Positions 1 through 8,370 of a stretch of 64,000 nucleotides of DNA are shown piece after piece. Source of the DNA: Klebsiella pneumoniae. Its GTDB lineage: Bacteria > Pseudomonadota > Gammaproteobacteria > Enterobacterales > Enterobacteriaceae. The DNA lies in NCBI RefSeq assembly GCF_000742135.1, contig NZ_KN046818.1, forward strand, positions 3,849,447 through 3,913,446. The letters run 5' to 3'. The translations under genes and the position numbers were made by a program. How positions within the stretch are numbered: position 1 is the stretch's first letter; each line of letters starts with the position of its first letter. The notes under the pieces were generated by a model. That model ran no database searches. It was not told where the DNA came from and was given only the letters and a program-made list of their open reading frames with translations.

Positions 1-330
1 CCCAATGTCTGATTAACTATTCACTGCGGCCAAAGGTATGTATCAGAGCGGCCACGTATGAACAGCAGGTAACCCGCTGACCATAAAGCTAATATTCCTG
101 TCGAGAACGGTGGTTTTTCCCGTCATTCTGCCTTTTTTATTTATTCACTCTCTTTTTTGCCTGTGCTTATGAAAAAGGCTCGGGTATTTGCCAATATAGC
201 TTCAGGGGATAACCGCTAATATCCACCTTATATATTTATCTGGACAACCGAAGGCTGGAAATAAATAAACGTTTCTATTACACTTGCCGCGTTGTATCTT
301 TTAATTTGCTATTTGGAATTTTTTAATTTT
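1..330. other. Non-coding leader region upstream of stpA
   Basis: No convincing open reading frame, RNA gene or repeat is seen in these 330 bases. Base composition falls and becomes A+T rich towards position 330, as is usual for a promoter region of an H-NS-type gene, but no promoter can be assigned with confidence. Confidence 0.5.
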
Positions 331-732
331 ATGTCTTCAATGTTACACAAACTGAATAATATCCGTTCACTGCGTGCCCTGTCCCGTGAATTCTCCATTG
401 ACGTGCTTGAAGAGATGCTGGAAAAGCTCAGGATCGTCACTGAAGAAAAACGTACGCAACAGCAGCAGGCAGCTCAGCAGCAGGCTGAATATCAGGAGAA
501 AGTGAATACCTGGCTTGAACTGATGCGCGCCGACGGTATTTCTCCTGACGAGCTGGTGGCCGATATTCAGCCGCCAAAGGCGGGAGGCAAAAAGCGTCAA
601 CCGCGCCCGGCGAAATATCGTTATACCGATCATACTGGCGCAGAGAAAACCTGGACCGGACAGGGAAGAATGCCGAAGCCGATTGCCGAGGCTGTCGCCC
701 AGGGTAAATCGCTGGATAGCTTTTTAATTTAA
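331..732 (+). CDS. stpA: StpA, H-NS-family nucleoid-associated protein
   Basis: StpA is an H-NS paralogue that binds and bridges curved A+T-rich DNA and has RNA-chaperone activity. The 133-residue protein has the family layout: an N-terminal coiled-coil oligomerisation domain with the stretch SLRALSREFSIDVLEEMLEKL, a Gln-rich linker near residues 45-60, and a C-terminal DNA-binding domain with the core TWTGQGRMPKPI and the end SLDSFLI. The start at 331 aligns with E. coli StpA; an upstream in-frame codon at 292 would add 13 hydrophobic residues not found in the family. In E. coli stpA also lies near ygaP-ygaV, which supports StpA over H-NS. It could silence the A+T-rich fimbrial promoters in this window, but that is inference. 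Confidence 0.93.
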   Translation: MSSMLHKLNNIRSLRALSREFSIDVLEEMLEKLRIVTEEKRTQQQQAAQQQAEYQEKVNTWLELMRADGISPDELVADIQPPKAGGKKRQPRPAKYRYTDHTGAEKTWTGQGRMPKPIAEAVAQGKSLDSFLI

Positions 733-753
733 CGCCTTCGGGCCAGCGCCAGC

Positions 754-775
754 CCGGTGGTGAGAGACCCACCGG
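754..775. repeat. Hairpin between stpA and the DUF2158 gene
   Basis: The arms CCGGTGG (754-760) and CCACCGG (769-775) form a 7-bp perfect stem with an 8-base loop between two convergent genes. No T-run follows on either strand, so it is a transcript-end stabiliser or weak terminator at best. Confidence 0.45.
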
Positions 776-804
776 CCTGGCCTTACGACTTTAAGCGAGG
801 GGCT

Positions 805-984
805 TTAACAGACGCCGAAGTCTCCCTCTTCCTGATACGGCGTGACCTCGTCCGACTTCAGCGAATAGCGCTCTCCCTGCTCCTGTGCGGCCTGAACCAC
901 CACCAGTTGCTCCCCTTGCACTTCCACCACTTTCAGTTTTGGTCCGCCCGCTCGGGGTTGTACCAGATCGCCGACAGCAAACAT
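805..984 (-). CDS. Small YodC/DUF2158-type protein
   Basis: This is a 59-residue reading frame on the minus strand, starting MFAVGDLVQPRAGGPKLKVV and ending EEGDFGVC. The start has a good ribosome-binding site, GAGGAG, 6 bases upstream. The N-terminal pattern 'F-x-V-G-D-x-V-x-x-x-x-G-G-P-x-x-x-V' is that of the small DUF2158 (YodC-like) proteins, predicted SH3-like folds of unknown function. It ends in cysteine. It is convergent with stpA and divergent from lpxO. A longer frame on the same strand (791-991) covers it but is a different phase with no family resemblance. Confidence 0.75.
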   Translation of the reverse strand: MFAVGDLVQPRAGGPKLKVVEVQGEQLVVVQAAQEQGERYSLKSDEVTPYQEEGDFGVC

Positions 985-1033
985 AATTCACTCCTCACTG
1001 TTAACACCATGGATAAACCTAAACCATAGCTCA

Positions 1034-1068
1034 ACGCCCGCTCACTGAACACCGGGCGTGCTGTTTTT
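1034..1068 (+). terminator. Intrinsic terminator-like hairpin upstream of lpxO
   Basis: The stem arms ACGCCCG (1034-1040) and CGGGCGT (1053-1059) are followed by GCTGTTTTTTG on the plus strand. No plus-strand gene ends just upstream (stpA ends at 732, with a minus-strand gene in between). It therefore either stops stpA read-through or lies in the lpxO leader as an attenuator. Confidence 0.6.
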
Positions 1069-1189
1069 TGTTAAAACAATTTGGAGTTATATGTATTAAC
1101 ATTGTTAATGTTTTGCTGGCGCCATACCGCTGCTGAGAAAGGGGGACGGCGAGGGTAGGGTTACCACCAATCAGGTCAGGAAAGACACC

Positions 1190-2092
1190 ATGAAGTATAT
1201 CATTCTGTTGATCATTGTTATTGCTGTACTGTATGTCCATTACCGCGGACGGGTGCGCTATCGTTTCTGGCGGCAGCTCTCCGACCATTCCACATTTACC
1301 GCGTCGCTGAATGGATTTATGTATTTATTTTCCCGCGTGCCGAATACGCCTTATCTGCGGCCGGAGATGTTTCCCGAGCTGGCGATATTGCAGCAAAACT
1401 GGCAGGTTATTCGCGACGAAGGTCTCCACCTTCAGCAGCTGGAGCAGATTAAAGCGGCCGATAAATATAACGATGCCGGGTTTAACTCATTTTTCAAAAC
1501 CGGCTGGAAACGCTTTTATCTGAAATGGTATGAGGATGCCCATCCTTCCGCCAGCCAGCTCTGTCCGCAAACTACCGCGCTGCTGCGCGATATCCCGTCG
1601 GTGAAAGCGGCCATGTTTGCCACTCTGCCGGACGGTAGCCGTCTGCCGCGCCATCGCGACCCCTACGCCGGCTCGCTACGCTTTCATCTGGGCCTGGCAA
1701 CGCCGAACGATGACCGCTGCTTTATCGAGGTGGATGGCCAGCGTTACAGCTGGCGCGATGGAGAAGGCGTGCTGTTTGATGAGACCTATATCCACTATGC
1801 GGAAAATACCAGTGGTGAGAATCGCCTGATTCTGTTCTGCGATATTGAACGGCCGATGCGCTACCGCTGGGCGCAGAAAGTTAACCACTGGCTGGGACGC
1901 CATCTGATGAGCGCCGCTTCGGCGCCCAACGATATCGGCGATCGCACCGGCGGGATTAACCGGGCGTTTCGCTATATTTACCAGATCCGTATTGTTGGTA
2001 AGCGGTTGAAAAAATGGAATAAGACGGTCTATTACATCGTCAAATGGCTGCTCTTCGGCGGCATTGCCTGGCTTATCTGGAGCGCGTTTTAA
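1190..2092 (+). CDS. lpxO: LpxO, lipid A 2-hydroxylase (Fe(II)/2-oxoglutarate dioxygenase)
   Basis: LpxO hydroxylates the 2-position of a secondary acyl chain on lipid A at the inner membrane. The 300-residue protein has an N-terminal hydrophobic anchor (residues 3-17), an aspartyl/asparaginyl beta-hydroxylase core with the iron ligands H155-x-D157 in LPRHRDPY and H202 in ETYIHYAEN, and R212 as the probable 2-oxoglutarate contact. A second hydrophobic segment near residues 281-298 is typical of the LpxO group. The lipid A role is known for Salmonella and Klebsiella LpxO. E. coli K-12 lacks the gene at this site. Its 3' end overlaps the convergent ygaP by 20 bases. Confidence 0.88.
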   Translation: MKYIILLIIVIAVLYVHYRGRVRYRFWRQLSDHSTFTASLNGFMYLFSRVPNTPYLRPEMFPELAILQQNWQVIRDEGLHLQQLEQIKAADKYNDAGFNSFFKTGWKRFYLKWYEDAHPSASQLCPQTTALLRDIPSVKAAMFATLPDGSRLPRHRDPYAGSLRFHLGLATPNDDRCFIEVDGQRYSWRDGEGVLFDETYIHYAENTSGENRLILFCDIERPMRYRWAQKVNHWLGRHLMSAASAPNDIGDRTGGINRAFRYIYQIRIVGKRLKKWNKTVYYIVKWLLFGGIAWLIWSAF

Positions 2093-2618
2093 CCCCCTGG
2101 CGCCGGTTCCACGGCATGGTCGCCAGCAGACGCGCCATGCCGCAAAAGCCGGTTACGCCGGCGAAGGTGAGCCCGGCGCCGACCGCGCCGCTGAGCAGGA
2201 AAAAGCCGCCGTTAACGGTATAGCCCAGCAGCACCCCCAGTAAAATCAGGACGCCAGCGGCAATTTGCACCTGGCGCATCAGCGGCAGCGGCTGCGATGA
2301 ATCTTCCACTACCAGCAACCCCGCGGCTTTCCACGCCTGAATTCCTCCTGCCAGCAGGCAGGCCTGCGCCGGCGCGGCGGCCGCGGCCAGACGAATCGCA
2401 TTATTCTGCGTCCGGGAACCCGTCTGGCAGTGAAAGATGACCGTCTCTCCGGCCCGGGCATTGAGGGGCGCACCGCTGGTCAGAGTGGCGAGCGGCACCA
2501 GCTCGGCATCGGGGATATGTTCGCGCGCATATTCATCCGCATCGCGGATATCAATCAGTCTGGCGCCCTGGGCAATTTGCGCCTGGGCCTCGGCGGGAGT
2601 TAAGGTGGCGATGGTCAT
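2073..2618 (-). CDS. ygaP: YgaP, membrane-anchored rhodanese sulfurtransferase
   Basis: This 181-residue inner-membrane protein has a cytoplasmic rhodanese domain (about residues 1-105) and a C-terminal pair of hydrophobic helices (about 118-160). The catalytic cysteine is C64 in the loop HCQTGSRT. Rhodanese homology domains transfer sulfane sulfur, and E. coli YgaP is the family reference. It lies 7 bases downstream of ygaV on the same strand, giving the ygaVP operon. The C-terminus is a few residues longer than in E. coli and runs into the 3' end of lpxO. Confidence 0.9.
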   Translation of the reverse strand: MTIATLTPAEAQAQIAQGARLIDIRDADEYAREHIPDAELVPLATLTSGAPLNARAGETVIFHCQTGSRTQNNAIRLAAAAAPAQACLLAGGIQAWKAAGLLVVEDSSQPLPLMRQVQIAAGVLILLGVLLGYTVNGGFFLLSGAVGAGLTFAGVTGFCGMARLLATMPWNRRQGVKTRSR

Positions 2619-2625
2619 AGGATCC

Positions 2626-2925
2626 TCACGGGCAATAGAGCGTTTTCAGCGTATTGATCACCTGCTGTACCGCAGGGTGGGTGATGAAATAGTGGATACG
2701 CTGGGCGTCGCGCTCGCTGTCGATCAGCCCCTCGTCACGCATCCGCGCGAGGTGTTGCGAGGTGGCGGAGGGGCTCAGCCCTGTAGCCCGGGCGAGTTCG
2801 CCGGCGCTGGCCCTGGGCGCATCGCACAGCATGCACAGGATCAGCAATCGGTGAGGATTGCTCATCGCTTTCATCAGCGCGGCGGCTTCTCCGGCGCGGG
2901 CCTGCAGGTCTTCAGGTGTGGTCAT
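2626..2925 (-). CDS. ygaV: YgaV, ArsR-family transcriptional repressor
   Basis: This is a 99-residue winged-helix protein. The pattern [14 protein letters not shown], followed by a recognition helix in [19 protein letters not shown] and a wing with the YFITHPAV ending, is diagnostic of ArsR/SmtB regulators. Cys near residues 51-54 (CMLCDAPRA) could be redox or sulfide responsive. E. coli YgaV is reported to regulate the ygaVP operon in response to sulfide or oxidants, so the same role is inferred here. The start codon falls at the edge of a large nested palindrome (2925-2966), the likely autoregulatory operator. Confidence 0.9.
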   Translation of the reverse strand: MTTPEDLQARAGEAAALMKAMSNPHRLLILCMLCDAPRASAGELARATGLSPSATSQHLARMRDEGLIDSERDAQRIHYFITHPAVQQVINTLKTLYCP

Positions 2926-2966
2926 TTATTTTAGCTTTGTCTAAATTTAGATAACTCTAAAATAAA
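2925..2966. promoter_or_regulatory. Nested palindromic operator of ygaVP
   Basis: The outer arms TTTATTTTAG (2925-2934) and CTAAAATAAA (2957-2966) are perfect complements, and the centre CTAAATTTAG (2941-2950) is itself a perfect palindrome with the same symmetry axis. This suits two stacked dimers of an ArsR repressor. The site covers the ygaV start codon and upstream leader. YgaV binding is inferred. Confidence 0.65.
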
Positions 2967-3000
2967 AAGGCCGCCAGCGCCAGCACAATTTCTCCACGAC

Positions 3001-3606
3001 TCAGGCCGGAACGGCGAGCCGGGCAATCTGTGCCCGGGCGCTGGCGATCCCGGCGTCGCGACCATGCGGGCGATTGTCCAGCCCTTCGGCATAGATAAAT
3101 TCCACCTCCTCGATCCCCATCAGCCCCAGTACCGCGCGCAGATAGGGCGTGACGGCATCGGTAGTTTCTCCCTGGTGAATACCGCCGCGGCTGCTGACGA
3201 CCACCGCCCGGACGCCCTCCACCAGCCCCTGCGGCCAGCTCTCGGTGTAGCGAAAGGTTTCCCGTGCCCGTGCCACGAGGTCGAACCATTTTTTTAGATC
3301 GGTCGGGACGTTGAGGTTATACATCGGCGCGCCGATCACCAGCAGGTCGCTGGCCTTTAACTCGGCGATAAGCTGGTCGGAGAGGGCGACCGCCTTGCGG
3401 ATAGCAGGCTGCGGATCCACTGCCCCGCGCAGGGCGGCGAACAGGGGGCGATCCAGCGTTGGCAGCGCCATGGCGCTGAGATCGTGTTCGATGAGCCGAT
3501 CGCCGTGTCCCGCCGCCTGGCGCGCCGCGAGAAATTCGTTAATCAACTGATTGGTCAGGGATGTTTCGCCATTAATGCTGGATTTTAAAACCAGAACGTT
3601 AGCCAT
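3001..3606 (-). CDS. AzoR-family FMN-dependent NADH:quinone/azo reductase
   Basis: This 201-residue flavodoxin-fold enzyme reduces azo dyes and quinones by two-electron transfer from NAD(P)H. Family landmarks are LVLKSSIN at the N-terminus (FMN phosphate loop), the segment VIGAPMYNLNVPTDLKKWFD, and VVSSRGGIHQ. It has the same length as E. coli AzoR but is clearly diverged, so it is probably a paralogue and no symbol is assigned. It is transcribed divergently from the LysR gene at 3710, which is likely its regulator. Confidence 0.85.
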   Translation of the reverse strand: MANVLVLKSSINGETSLTNQLINEFLAARQAAGHGDRLIEHDLSAMALPTLDRPLFAALRGAVDPQPAIRKAVALSDQLIAELKASDLLVIGAPMYNLNVPTDLKKWFDLVARARETFRYTESWPQGLVEGVRAVVVSSRGGIHQGETTDAVTPYLRAVLGLMGIEEVEFIYAEGLDNRPHGRDAGIASARAQIARLAVPA

Positions 3607-3709
3607 GATGAGTGCCTCAAATGAAAGATAGAAGCAAAGACTAACACTGTCTTTTTTGTCTCAGGAGTGACATTATTTTTCCCTATTGTATCCCATAAGG
3701 AACCAATCT

Positions 3710-4618
3710 GTGCGCGACGATCTGAATGCGATCCCGGTATTTGTCACCGTGGTCGAGAGCGGCAACTTTGCCAGCGCGGCGGCGATCCTCCATGTGACGC
3801 GTTCGGCGGTGGGAAAAACCATTGCCCGGCTGGAAGCGCGTCTCGGCGTGGCGTTATTCCAGCGTACCACCCGACGGCAACTGCTGACGGAAGAGGGGGA
3901 GCAATTCTATCTCCAGTGCCGGGAAGCGCTGGAGCGCATCCGCGAGGCCGAAGAGACGCTGCAGCGCGGCAAAGATGAGGTGCAGGGGCGGCTGCGGGTG
4001 TCGCTGCCGGTGCTGTTTGGCCAGCGCTGCGTGGCACCGCTGCTGTTCCGCCTCAGCCAGCGCTATCCGTTACTGAAGCTCGAGCTCCACTACAGCGACC
4101 GGCAGGTCAATCTGCTGGAGGAGGGGTTTGATCTTGCGGTGCGTATCGGGAGCCTGGCCGATACCGGGTCGCTGCGGGCCCGTGCGCTGGGAGAGCACGG
4201 CATGGTGCTGTGCGCGGCGGCGGAGTACCTGCGCCAGCAGCCAGCGCCGCAGACTATTGCCGGGTTGAACGAGCACCGTACCCTCGGCTATCTGCACAAC
4301 GGCCAGCTGCAAAAATGGCAACTGTATGACCCGCAGCAGGGCGACGTGCGCTTCAGTCCGCAGACGTGGCTGATACAGGATGATTTTGCCGCCATCGCGG
4401 CGGCAGTGCAGCAGGGGATGGGCATCGCCTGGCTGCCGGACTGGCTGGTGGCGCAGGCGCTTGCCGATGGGACATTGCAGCAGGTGTTGGCGCCCAGCGC
4501 TCAGGTGCGTTTCGCCATCCACGCGGTATGGCCGGAGGGGCCGTGGCTGCCGCAAAAAACGCGGGCGGCGATCGATGCCCTGCGGGAAGGGCTACCTCTT
4601 ACCGCAACACCTGGTTAG
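3710..4618 (+). CDS. LysR-type transcriptional regulator
   Basis: This 302-residue protein has an N-terminal winged HTH (about residues 1-60; LNAIPVFVTVVESGNFASAA) and a C-terminal periplasmic-binding-like effector domain of the CrgA/YafC type (RGRLRVSLPVLF-like opening, RIGSLADTGSLRAR). The chosen start is a GTG at 3710 preceded by AAGGA at the right spacing; a TTG at 3686 would add 8 residues without a ribosome-binding site. It is divergent from the azoreductase gene, so it probably controls that gene. The effector is unknown. Confidence 0.85.
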   Translation: MRDDLNAIPVFVTVVESGNFASAAAILHVTRSAVGKTIARLEARLGVALFQRTTRRQLLTEEGEQFYLQCREALERIREAEETLQRGKDEVQGRLRVSLPVLFGQRCVAPLLFRLSQRYPLLKLELHYSDRQVNLLEEGFDLAVRIGSLADTGSLRARALGEHGMVLCAAAEYLRQQPAPQTIAGLNEHRTLGYLHNGQLQKWQLYDPQQGDVRFSPQTWLIQDDFAAIAAAVQQGMGIAWLPDWLVAQALADGTLQQVLAPSAQVRFAIHAVWPEGPWLPQKTRAAIDALREGLPLTATPG

Positions 4619-4632
4619 CGCAGAGAGATATA

Positions 4633-4649
4633 ACCGCCATCTATGGCGG
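4633..4649. terminator. Possible bidirectional terminator hairpin
   Basis: CCGCCAT (4634-4640) pairs with ATGGCGG (4643-4649) between the convergent stops of the LysR gene and the sigma-54 activator gene. A short TTTT follows 6 bases later on the plus strand. The tight loop makes it a weak candidate. Confidence 0.35.
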
Positions 4650-4700
4650 CGGAGGTTTTCCGACAGCGTGCAAGCTACCGGCGCGCTTTACGCCATAGCC

Positions 4701-6488
4701 TCAGCGACGAGGCCGTCCGGCACGGGCGGCACGGCGGTACAACGTGCTGCGGGCGATACCCAGTATCTGCGCCGCCCGGCTGACGTTGCCGTTGACCCTG
4801 GCCAGGGTATCGACAATCAACTGCTCATCATGGGCCTGCAATCCCCCGCGCGGCAACGGCGCAGGCGTGGCGCGATACGCCTCCGGCAGCGCGTCGGGCG
4901 TCAGCGTGTCGCCCTCATCGGCGAGAGCCAGCATTACCTTCAGGACGCTCTGCAGCTGGCGTACGTTTCCCGGCCACGGCAGCTGGCTGAGGTGAACCAG
5001 CAGCGCGTTTGAAAGCGTCACCCGGCGTGAAGCACCGCCCAGGTCGTGCCACAGGGTGGCGATAAAGGTTTCCAGCGCCGGCCACTCGCGCAGCGGAGGC
5101 AGCGCCAGGGCGTATTCCCGCAGGCGCCACAGCAGATCTTCACGGAATTCTCCGGCGCTGACCCGCTGGGTCAGGTTGCGGTGGGTGGCGCAGATCAAGG
5201 CGAAATTCACCGGCACGCTGCGACTGGCGCCCAGCGGAGCGACCTCTTTCTCCTGCAGGACGCGCAGGAGGCGGGTCTGCAGCGCCAGCGGCATATCGCC
5301 GATCTCATCAAGAAACAGCACCCCGCCGTCAGCCTCGCGGATTTTACCGATATAGCCATTTTTGCTGGCGCCGGTAAACGCCCCCGGCTGGTAGCCGAAG
5401 AGCTCGGATTCGATCAGCGATTCCGGAATGGCGGCGCAGTTAATGGCGACAAATTTACCGCTGCGCCAGCGGCTGTGCCGGTGCAACGTGCGGCTGACAT
5501 ACTCTTTGCCGCTGCCGGTTTCTCCTTCAATGCACAGGGCGATGCCGGCGTTGAGCAGCCGCAGCAGCTTTTCGCCTTCGCGCGGACTGGTAAAGGGGAG
5601 ATGCATGGCCGGCGGGGCGCTTACCGCCACCCGGCGGCGGGTGGGCGCCCGCAGGCGATAGTGGTAGCGGTCCTGCGGCGTGGTCAGCGGCAGCGGGACG
5701 CTGACCGCCGTTTGCGTCAGCGTCGGAAAAAGCGAGGCAAAGGTGAGCTGGCCAAACTGCGCTGCGCTCAGGCCGAACTCGCGCATCGCCAGCCGGTTGC
5801 CGGCGGTGAGGACGTTGTCGGAAAAGACCAGCAGCAGCTCCTCGACGCTGTCGAGTTTGTCCACCTGCCGGTGCAGGCTCATCAGCCACTGCTCAGGATG
5901 CAGACTCTGTTTCACCCACAGATATTCAATTTGCTTTGCCGCCGCTTTTACCCAGCCAAAGGTGTGCTGGTGGGGAAAATTCGCCGGGCCGGAGATATCC
6001 AGCACCCCGGCGATGCTTCCGTCCGGTCGCTGGAGCGGCATCGCCGCGCAGTACAGATTCTGGTTGCGGGTAAGAAAGTGCTGGCGGCCATCGATCTCGC
6101 AGCCATCGTCAATCGCCAGCGCGGTGCCGATGGCGTTGGTCCCGCGCCCGCTTTCACTCCACAGATTGCCGGGAGCCAGCGCCACGCGCTGGGCCTTTTG
6201 CAGCGCCTGGGTATCGCCGAGAGTATGCAGCACCAGGCCGTCGGGGTCGGAAAGGATCACCACCGACTGCAGGTCTGCGACCTGGCGCGACAGGGCTTCC
6301 ACCACCGGCTGCGCCAGCTGCTGCAGGCCGCGGTGGCTGGCGAGCCGGTCCGCCAGCTCGCCGGCGCCGAGGCGGGGAAAATCCTCGGTGGCGGGATCCA
6401 ACCCGTAGCGCTGGCAGCGAGACCACGAATCGCTCAGCAGGGGATTCGCATTAACCTCTGGTGCGAGAAGAAAGGGATTGCCTGCCAC
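4701..6488 (-). CDS. Sigma-54-dependent activator of the AcoR/DhaR type
   Basis: This 595-residue enhancer-binding protein has an N-terminal GAF-type sensor domain (about residues 60-190), an AAA+ domain (about 305-530) with Walker A GETGSGKE (322-329), the sigma-54 contact loop GAFTGA (369-374) and Walker B GVLFLDEI (389-396), and a C-terminal Fis-type HTH (about 555-590). A protein of this layout opens sigma-54 promoters after sensing a small molecule. It is divergent from an aldehyde dehydrogenase gene that has a matching -24/-12 promoter, so it almost certainly activates that gene. The inducer (an alcohol, aldehyde or acetoin-like compound) cannot be read from the sequence. Confidence 0.9.
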   Translation of the reverse strand: MAGNPFLLAPEVNANPLLSDSWSRCQRYGLDPATEDFPRLGAGELADRLASHRGLQQLAQPVVEALSRQVADLQSVVILSDPDGLVLHTLGDTQALQKAQRVALAPGNLWSESGRGTNAIGTALAIDDGCEIDGRQHFLTRNQNLYCAAMPLQRPDGSIAGVLDISGPANFPHQHTFGWVKAAAKQIEYLWVKQSLHPEQWLMSLHRQVDKLDSVEELLLVFSDNVLTAGNRLAMREFGLSAAQFGQLTFASLFPTLTQTAVSVPLPLTTPQDRYHYRLRAPTRRRVAVSAPPAMHLPFTSPREGEKLLRLLNAGIALCIEGETGSGKEYVSRTLHRHSRWRSGKFVAINCAAIPESLIESELFGYQPGAFTGASKNGYIGKIREADGGVLFLDEIGDMPLALQTRLLRVLQEKEVAPLGASRSVPVNFALICATHRNLTQRVSAGEFREDLLWRLREYALALPPLREWPALETFIATLWHDLGGASRRVTLSNALLVHLSQLPWPGNVRQLQSVLKVMLALADEGDTLTPDALPEAYRATPAPLPRGGLQAHDEQLIVDTLARVNGNVSRAAQILGIARSTLYRRAARAGRPRR

Positions 6489-6546
6489 AGGGCACCTCTG
6501 GGTCGATGTTGCTGTGTTGCAATATTGTAGCTATTTGGTGTATTTG

Positions 6547-6565
6547 GTGTTGCGATTTGCAACAC
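6547..6565. promoter_or_regulatory. Palindromic activator-binding site
   Basis: GTGTTGC (6547-6553) and GCAACAC (6559-6565) form a perfect inverted repeat with a 5-base spacer, about 95 bases upstream of the sigma-54 promoter. A further copy of the left half, GTGTTGC, is at 6514-6520. Position and symmetry suit an upstream activator sequence for the divergent sigma-54 activator. Confidence 0.65.
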
Positions 6566-6659
6566 ATAAGTGGAAACCCGTGCGACAGTGGCTGACCATC
6601 TGCTCGGTTAGTGAAGGCAACGTATTAATAAATAAAAATATTTAAAGAAAATAAAAAAC

Positions 6660-6675
6660 TGGCATAACCCTTGCA
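6660..6675 (+). promoter_or_regulatory. Sigma-54 (-24/-12) promoter of the aldehyde dehydrogenase gene
   Basis: TGGCATAACCCTTGCA matches the sigma-54 consensus, with the invariant GG (6661-6662) and GC (6673-6674) exactly ten bases apart. It lies about 77 bases before the coding start. Confidence 0.85.
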
Positions 6676-6751
6676 AAGTGAGAAGCGTTCGGCGGCAAAC
6701 TTAAAAAATCAATATGCCGCTGCGTCTCAACCCTACAGAAGGAGATTTGCG

Positions 6752-8272
6752 ATGCGTTATGCACATCCTGGCCAGCCCGGCGCCGTGGTTTCATTTAAAT
6801 CGGCTTACGGCAACTTTATTGACGGTAGATTTGTCGAGCCGCTGAGCGGTGAATTCTTTATGAATACTTCGCCGGTCGACGGCAGCAACATTGCGCAGTT
6901 TCCCCGCTCGGATGCCAGAGACATTGACTTCACCCTCGACGCCGCCCATCGCGCGGCGCCGGCGTGGGGTAAAACCTCAGTGCAACAGCGCTCCAGGCTG
7001 CTGCTACAGGTCGCCGATCGTATTGAACAGCATCTGGAATATCTGGCGGTGGCGGAGAGCTGGGACAATGGGAAACCGATCCGCGAAACCCTGAATGCTG
7101 ACCTGCCGCTGGCGGTGGATCATTTTCGCTACTTCGCCGGCTGCCTGCGCGCTCAGGAGGGAAGCACCGCCGAAATTGACGAAACCACGGTGGCCTATCA
7201 TTTCCATGAACCGCTGGGGGTGGTCGGGCAGATTATCCCGTGGAACTTCCCGCTGCTGATGGCCGCGTGGAAGCTGGCCCCAGCCCTGGCGGCGGGGAAC
7301 TGCGTGGTGCTCAAACCGGCGGAACAGACGCCGCTAAGCATTACCCTGCTGCTGGAGCTGATCGGCGATCTGTTCCCGGCCGGGGTGCTTAACGTGGTGC
7401 AGGGTTTCGGCAAAGAGGCGGGCGAGGCGCTGGCCACCAGCAAGCGTATCGCCAAGCTGGCGTTTACCGGCTCCACGCCGGTCGGGCGGCATATTCTCGC
7501 CTGCGCGGCGGAAAATATTATCCCCTGCACCGTCGAGCTGGGGGGGAAATCGCCCAACATCTACTTCGCCGACGTGATGGACGGAGAAGAGGAATTTATT
7601 GAGAAGGCGGTGGAGGGGCTGGTGCTCGGCTTCTTCAACCAGGGTGAGGTCTGTACCTGCCCGTCGCGGGCGCTGATCCATGAATCCATCTATGAGCCCT
7701 TTATGGCACGGGTCATGGAGAAGGTGGCGCAGATCCGCCGCGGCGATCCGTTAGATACCGACACCATGATCGGCGCTCAGGCTTCCCGCCAGCAGTTCGA
7801 CAAGATCCTCTCCTATATTCAGATTGCCCGGGAAGAGGGTGGGCAAATTCTGACCGGCGGCGAGCGGGCGGCTATCGCACCGGCGCTGGATAATGGCTTT
7901 TATATTCAGCCTACGCTGATTAAAGGTCGCAACGATATGCGCTCCTTCCAGGAGGAGATCTTTGGGCCGGTGATCGGGGTGACCACCTTTAAGGACGAAG
8001 CGGAAGCGCTGGCTATTGCCAATGAGACCCAGTTTGGTCTCGGCGCCGGGGTGTGGACGCGGGATACCAACCTCGCCTATCGCATGGGTCGCGGCATTAA
8101 AGCCGGTCGCGTGTGGACCAACTGCTATCATGTCTACCCGGCGCATGCGGCGTTCGGCGGCTATAAACAGTCCGGCGTCGGGCGGGAAACGCACAAGATG
8201 GCGCTGGATGCCTATCAGCAAACCAAAAACCTGCTGGTGAGCTACGGCACCGCGCCGCTGGGCCTGTTCTGA
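6752..8272 (+). CDS. NAD(P)-dependent aldehyde dehydrogenase (AldB/ExaC/AcoD type)
   Basis: This 506-residue enzyme oxidises an aldehyde to the acid. Landmarks are the cofactor-binding [19 protein letters not shown] region (161-179), [10 protein letters not shown] (237-245), the catalytic glutamate E262 in VELGGKSPN, and the catalytic cysteine C301 in FNQGEVCTC. Length and the YAHPGQPG opening match the AldB/AcoD/ExaC group, which act on acetaldehyde and similar short aldehydes. The start at 6752 has a strong AGAAGGAGA ribosome-binding site; the open frame upstream lacks one. Transcription is from the sigma-54 promoter at 6660. The exact substrate is uncertain. Confidence 0.9.
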   Translation: MRYAHPGQPGAVVSFKSAYGNFIDGRFVEPLSGEFFMNTSPVDGSNIAQFPRSDARDIDFTLDAAHRAAPAWGKTSVQQRSRLLLQVADRIEQHLEYLAVAESWDNGKPIRETLNADLPLAVDHFRYFAGCLRAQEGSTAEIDETTVAYHFHEPLGVVGQIIPWNFPLLMAAWKLAPALAAGNCVVLKPAEQTPLSITLLLELIGDLFPAGVLNVVQGFGKEAGEALATSKRIAKLAFTGSTPVGRHILACAAENIIPCTVELGGKSPNIYFADVMDGEEEFIEKAVEGLVLGFFNQGEVCTCPSRALIHESIYEPFMARVMEKVAQIRRGDPLDTDTMIGAQASRQQFDKILSYIQIAREEGGQILTGGERAAIAPALDNGFYIQPTLIKGRNDMRSFQEEIFGPVIGVTTFKDEAEALAIANETQFGLGAGVWTRDTNLAYRMGRGIKAGRVWTNCYHVYPAHAAFGGYKQSGVGRETHKMALDAYQQTKNLLVSYGTAPLGLF

Positions 8273-8301
8273 AGTCCATCTCATTTCTGACCGATCCTCA
8301 G

Positions 8302-8333
8302 TCCGCAATCCATTCGGGTTGCGGATTTTTTTT
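8302..8333 (+). terminator. Intrinsic terminator after the aldehyde dehydrogenase gene
   Basis: TCCGCAA (8302-8308) pairs with TTGCGGA (8319-8325), followed by a run of eight T. Confidence 0.85.
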
Positions 8334-8339
8334 AACTTC

Positions 8340-8370
8340 AAAATAACCATTCGAAGAGGGTGGTTATTTT
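8340..8370. repeat. Hairpin AAAATAACCA / TGGTTATTTT
   Basis: Ten-base perfect arms at 8340-8349 and 8361-8370 with an 11-base loop, directly after the terminator. The A- and T-runs at the stem base would let it act as a terminator on either strand. Confidence 0.5.

Noticed and set aside
1031..1288. 85-codon minus-strand frame over the lpxO start
   Set aside because: No ribosome-binding site or family pattern; overlaps the lpxO start and a terminator.
5046..6530. 494-codon plus-strand frame
   Set aside because: Antisense to the sigma-54 activator, whose domains are unmistakable. The antisense product has no recognisable domain and reflects GC-rich third positions.
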